Translations under genes and position numbers: made by a program | Shown: in pieces, positions 60,734 to 64,000 of the stretch | How the letters are laid out: the number at the start of each line of letters is the position of its first letter | Position numbering within the stretch: position 1 is the stretch's first letter | The notes under the pieces: model-generated | Seen by the model: only the letters and a program-made list of their open reading frames with translations | The model's database searches: none | Told to the model about the DNA's origin: nothing | Source: Chitinophagaceae bacterium | GTDB taxonomy: Bacteria > Bacteroidota > Bacteroidia > Chitinophagales > Chitinophagaceae | DNA: 64,000 bases | Reading direction: 5' to 3' | Assembly (NCBI GenBank): GCA_014379345.1 | Contig: JACMLY010000095.1 | Span: 62,001-126,000, forward strand

Positions 60734-61642
60734 CTATCCTTGCTCTCCAGGCACAAAAAACTTCAGCAATCCATCGAACACTTCAATTTTAATTTCTGCT
60801 GGCTCATCAATCCATATCAATTCATCATCAAGATGAAAATGGCGTTCATTACAGTGCATCCGGACAGCTCTTGCCTTTATCGAATTAAAAACAAAGGAAT
60901 TTTCAATACCATTTAATTTATTCATCACATAGTCTGCAAGTTCTCCTCTTTGGTTCTCGGGAACAAGCACAACTTCCAACTTTCCATCTCCGGGGTCTGC
61001 ATCCGGAGCCAGTAATAAGTTCGGTCCGATTGAGCGGATATTCATTATCTCAGCCATCAAATACTTACCCGAACAGTCATTGCCGTCTACTTCCATCTGC
61101 AAATCCTGCGCTTCGTAAGAAACGATCATGTCATGCAAAACCTGCAAAGAATACTTTACTTCCTGGTCCAGGCTTATAAATGATTTTTCATCTTCTTCCC
61201 TCATTTTTTCCATTAGCAACGGGAATATTCCATAGCCAAATCCTTCCAGAAAAAAATTCGGTTCGCTTAGTCCTTCTATAAATCCAACATCAATTTTTTT
61301 GATGTTTTTTTCAGTCCATGACTTTGCCAGCTCTTCCGGTTCTCCTTCAATAGCCAGGGTTTTGGAAATATTGTTTGCCGTACCCAGCGGAAGCAAGGCA
61401 AGTGGCAATCTTTTACGGATGATTTTTTTATCCAGCAAATTCTTCACCACCTTTCGTACGGTTCCATCACCTCCCGCAATGATCAGAAAATCGGTATCGG
61501 ATTGAATCTCCTTCCAGCCTTTCTTTTTAGTAGATAAATACCTGCACTCATATCCCAGACTTTGTACCTTGGATATCAATTGTTCCTTGTTGTATTTCTC
61601 TGCTCCGGCCCCGGGATTGTGTAATAGCGTGGACACTTTCAT
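60734..61642 (-). CDS. Diacylglycerol kinase-family lipid kinase (YegS/LCB5-like)
   Basis: LLHNPGAG; DFLIIAGGDGTVRKVVKNL; LALLPLGTANNISKTL. Confidence 0.92.
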   Translation of the reverse strand: MKVSTLLHNPGAGAEKYNKEQLISKVQSLGYECRYLSTKKKGWKEIQSDTDFLIIAGGDGTVRKVVKNLLDKKIIRKRLPLALLPLGTANNISKTLAIEGEPEELAKSWTEKNIKKIDVGFIEGLSEPNFFLEGFGYGIFPLLMEKMREEDEKSFISLDQEVKYSLQVLHDMIVSYEAQDLQMEVDGNDCSGKYLMAEIMNIRSIGPNLLLAPDADPGDGKLEVVLVPENQRGELADYVMNKLNGIENSFVFNSIKARAVRMHCNERHFHLDDELIWIDEPAEIKIEVFDGLLKFFVPGEQG

Positions 61643-61726
61643 GTATGTTGTCGTTTAGTAAACTTATATATTAAAAATATACCACTGTTACCAATGGCTG
61701 GCATGATATTGTAGACCACTATCCAA

Positions 61727-62464
61727 ATGAGGATATTAGTAACAAACGACGATGGCATTTATAGCCCGGGAATTGCATCACTTGCCAAAGTTGCTCGCCG
61801 ATTCGGCGAAGTAAGGGTTGTTGCGCCTGATGTGGAGCAATCATCCATGGGCCACGCTATTACAGCCTCCAGGCCGCTTTCTTATAAAAAATCTCCAATT
61901 ACTTTTGAATCAATCGATGCATACCGTGTGAATGGTACACCGGCCGACTGTGTGGCCCTCGGAACACATTTATGGGCAAAGACAGATCTGGTACTGTCGG
62001 GTATTAATATGGGACCCAACCTTGGAAATTCCATGTGGCATTCCGGTACGCTGGCAGCGGCCAAGCAAGCGGTATTATTGGGGATTAAGGGTATTGCCTT
62101 CAGCACTTTCGCCGGGAAAACAGAGCCGGATTTTGAAACCCTGGAACCGTATGTTGAGAAAGCGCTAGCGCTGTTATTGGAGAATAGCAAGCTGTCATTA
62201 TACAACGTTAACCTTCCGCCAAATCCGATAGGCATGCAGTGGACAAGGCAATCTGTCCGGTTGTATGATGGTAAGGTCGTTCCCGGCATTGATCCAATGG
62301 GACGAAAACATTATTGGTTCACCGTTATTCCCCTGGAACCAGCAGAAGAAGGAACAGACCGTTGGGCTACCGAACATGGGTATGTTTCCATTACCCCTCT
62401 TCGTCTCGATCTTACGAATGAGGAAGAACTAACAAAAGTATCCAGTCAACAACCGGTTTCATAA
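61727..62464 (+). CDS. surE: 5'/3'-nucleotidase SurE
   Basis: MRILVTNDDGIYSPGIASLAKVA; VVAPDVEQSSMGHAIT; VNGTPADCVALG; LVLSGINMGPNLG. Confidence 0.96.
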   Translation: MRILVTNDDGIYSPGIASLAKVARRFGEVRVVAPDVEQSSMGHAITASRPLSYKKSPITFESIDAYRVNGTPADCVALGTHLWAKTDLVLSGINMGPNLGNSMWHSGTLAAAKQAVLLGIKGIAFSTFAGKTEPDFETLEPYVEKALALLLENSKLSLYNVNLPPNPIGMQWTRQSVRLYDGKVVPGIDPMGRKHYWFTVIPLEPAEEGTDRWATEHGYVSITPLRLDLTNEEELTKVSSQQPVS

Positions 62465-62819
62465 ATCCACCCATTCCTGCAGTTCAACTGTTCGTGGCGG
62501 TTACGCCTGTTGATATACCCGTTTTAATGATTACATAAAATAGAATAGTGTAATCATTCACCCATATTTTAGTTAACTGGGAAAAGACTTCACCATTAAC
62601 TTAACAACGCCATTTTTTGAAAAACAAAACCCGCTAAAAACAGAAATCACAATTGTAACCCTGAAAGATAGTCTAGGCTCTTTCTCCAGTATCCAGCATC
62701 CAGCATCCTGTATCCTGTATCCCTCCCCGTACATGAAAAGATGATAGTTTAATTGATCAGCGGTATTATCTTCTTTAAATTCCCGCAATAACTTCAAGGG
62801 ATACTATTTACTATGATTT

Positions 62820-64000
62820 ATGAAAAAGATAAGAACCATCTCCTGCTGCTTTTCATTTTTACTCTGCATTTTTTTTGGCCAACCATCCTTTTCTCAAAGA
62901 ATCTTTGTCATTGAAAATGTCAATATCATTTCGATGGTCAAAGAAGGAGTTGATGAGGATAAGACAGTGGTTATTCTCGATGGAAAAATTGAACAGATCG
63001 GAAGCCGGCAGGAAATAAGATTTCCAAAAGGTGCTAAAAGAATTGATGCAAAGGGAGGATTTATGATCCCGGGATTATTTGATATGCACCTGCATTTTTA
63101 TCATGATTATGGATTGGCAGAAAAATATCTTATTGAAGAAGTAAAGCTTCCTGTGGTAAATGGAGTTACTACAGTAAGAATAATGGACGGGCAGGAGAAT
63201 TATCTCGCGCTTAAAAAAAGAATCGACAAAGGAGAAGTTACAGGCCCCGAAATGTTTATAGCCAGTCCGCAATTCGTAGGCAAATGGCCTTTTAAAGGGA
63301 AATTCTCCGGCTATATGGCCGACAGCGCAGCTGAAGCCGGCAATAAAGTAGCCGAATTTAAAAAGCTTGGATATTCGGAGATCAAGCTGGCGCAGTTCAT
63401 AACACCTTCCGTGTATGAAGCCGTTACAACGGCGGCAAAAAAAGAAGGAATAAAAGTTACAGGGCATGTTGGCCCCGACGTAAAATTATACCGTGCGCTC
63501 CATGCCAGGCAGCAGATTGAGCATATGGATGAATTTATAGAAGCCTTGTTAACGGATTCAACGATCAACAATGGAAAAAGTGTTTCAGATGTGGGCGTAT
63601 GGAATAAAAAAACCGCGTGGCCAACCCTTCAGTATGTCGATGAATCCAGGATCGATGCTTTAGCTAAGCGTGTCAGCGATGCAGGAATTTACGTTACCCC
63701 TACAAACTATTTTTTTATAAACTTTTTTGCGAGAGGCGCTACCGGGGAACAGGTGCGCAACATGCGGGGATATGATTATGTGCCTGCTTTCCATAAGAAG
63801 AATGTCAACGCATCACAGGAATATTTTTGGAAAGATCCGCCACCGGAAGACTGGCGAAGAAAATACATAGCAGTCAGGTACAAAATGGTGGATGCCTTGT
63901 ACAAGGCTGGTACCAGGTTAATGGCCGGTTCAGACGGGCCGGAATGGTATCTGGCACCGGGCTTTACATTGCATAGCGAATTAGAAGCTTTTACTGAAGC
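62820..64000 (+). CDS. Secreted amidohydrolase family protein, truncated by window end
   Basis: Open frame from ATG 62820 to the window end (absent from the ORF track): MKKIRTISCCFSFLLCIFFGQPSFSQRIFVIENVNII...GGFMIPGLFDMHLHFYHD (HxH)...VTGHVGPD...GSDGPEWYL. Confidence 0.88.
   Translation, partial: MKKIRTISCCFSFLLCIFFGQPSFSQRIFVIENVNIISMVKEGVDEDKTVVILDGKIEQIGSRQEIRFPKGAKRIDAKGGFMIPGLFDMHLHFYHDYGLAEKYLIEEVKLPVVNGVTTVRIMDGQENYLALKKRIDKGEVTGPEMFIASPQFVGKWPFKGKFSGYMADSAAEAGNKVAEFKKLGYSEIKLAQFITPSVYEAVTTAAKKEGIKVTGHVGPDVKLYRALHARQQIEHMDEFIEALLTDSTINNGKSVSDVGVWNKKTAWPTLQYVDESRIDALAKRVSDAGIYVTPTNYFFINFFARGATGEQVRNMRGYDYVPAFHKKNVNASQEYFWKDPPPEDWRRKYIAVRYKMVDALYKAGTRLMAGSDGPEWYLAPGFTLHSELEAFTE

Overview
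The window looks like chromosomal DNA from a Bacteroidota bacterium, probably Chitinophagaceae-like (inferred from gene content and protein style, not from a database search). Most of it is housekeeping: nif3, recN, fabI, two ABC ATPases, a cobalamin adenosyltransferase, gatC, trpS, a dNK, pckA, a pepP-like gene, pssA, purS, rsmI, an M1 peptidase, rsmG, tgt, lptF/G, citrate synthase, surE and tRNA-Ala(GGC). The most notable locus is a compact two-gene NRPS/PKS hybrid (48673-59472) with domain order A-PCP-KS-AT-ACP-aminotransferase | C-A-PCP-TE, immediately downstream of a two-component system. Its terminal thioesterase carries Cys in place of the usual nucleophilic Ser (GFCEGG), and by manual code reading the second A domain looks Gly-like. 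The intergenic DNA is also unusual. It holds (i) a three-copy family of long hairpins with divergent, co-varying arms and a conserved loop (3324, 17604, 24036); (ii) a decayed GIY-YIG nuclease gene bounded by ~42-bp inverted repeats (59947-60399) within a field of related repeat ends; and (iii) many locus-specific 'word palindromes', whose arms are short tandem words (GTACGAA, GATTAGCC, CACGGATT, GTCGACCGT and others). Several of these run into the ends of neighbouring CDSs. No CRISPR array, rRNA operon, prophage or intact transposase was seen.
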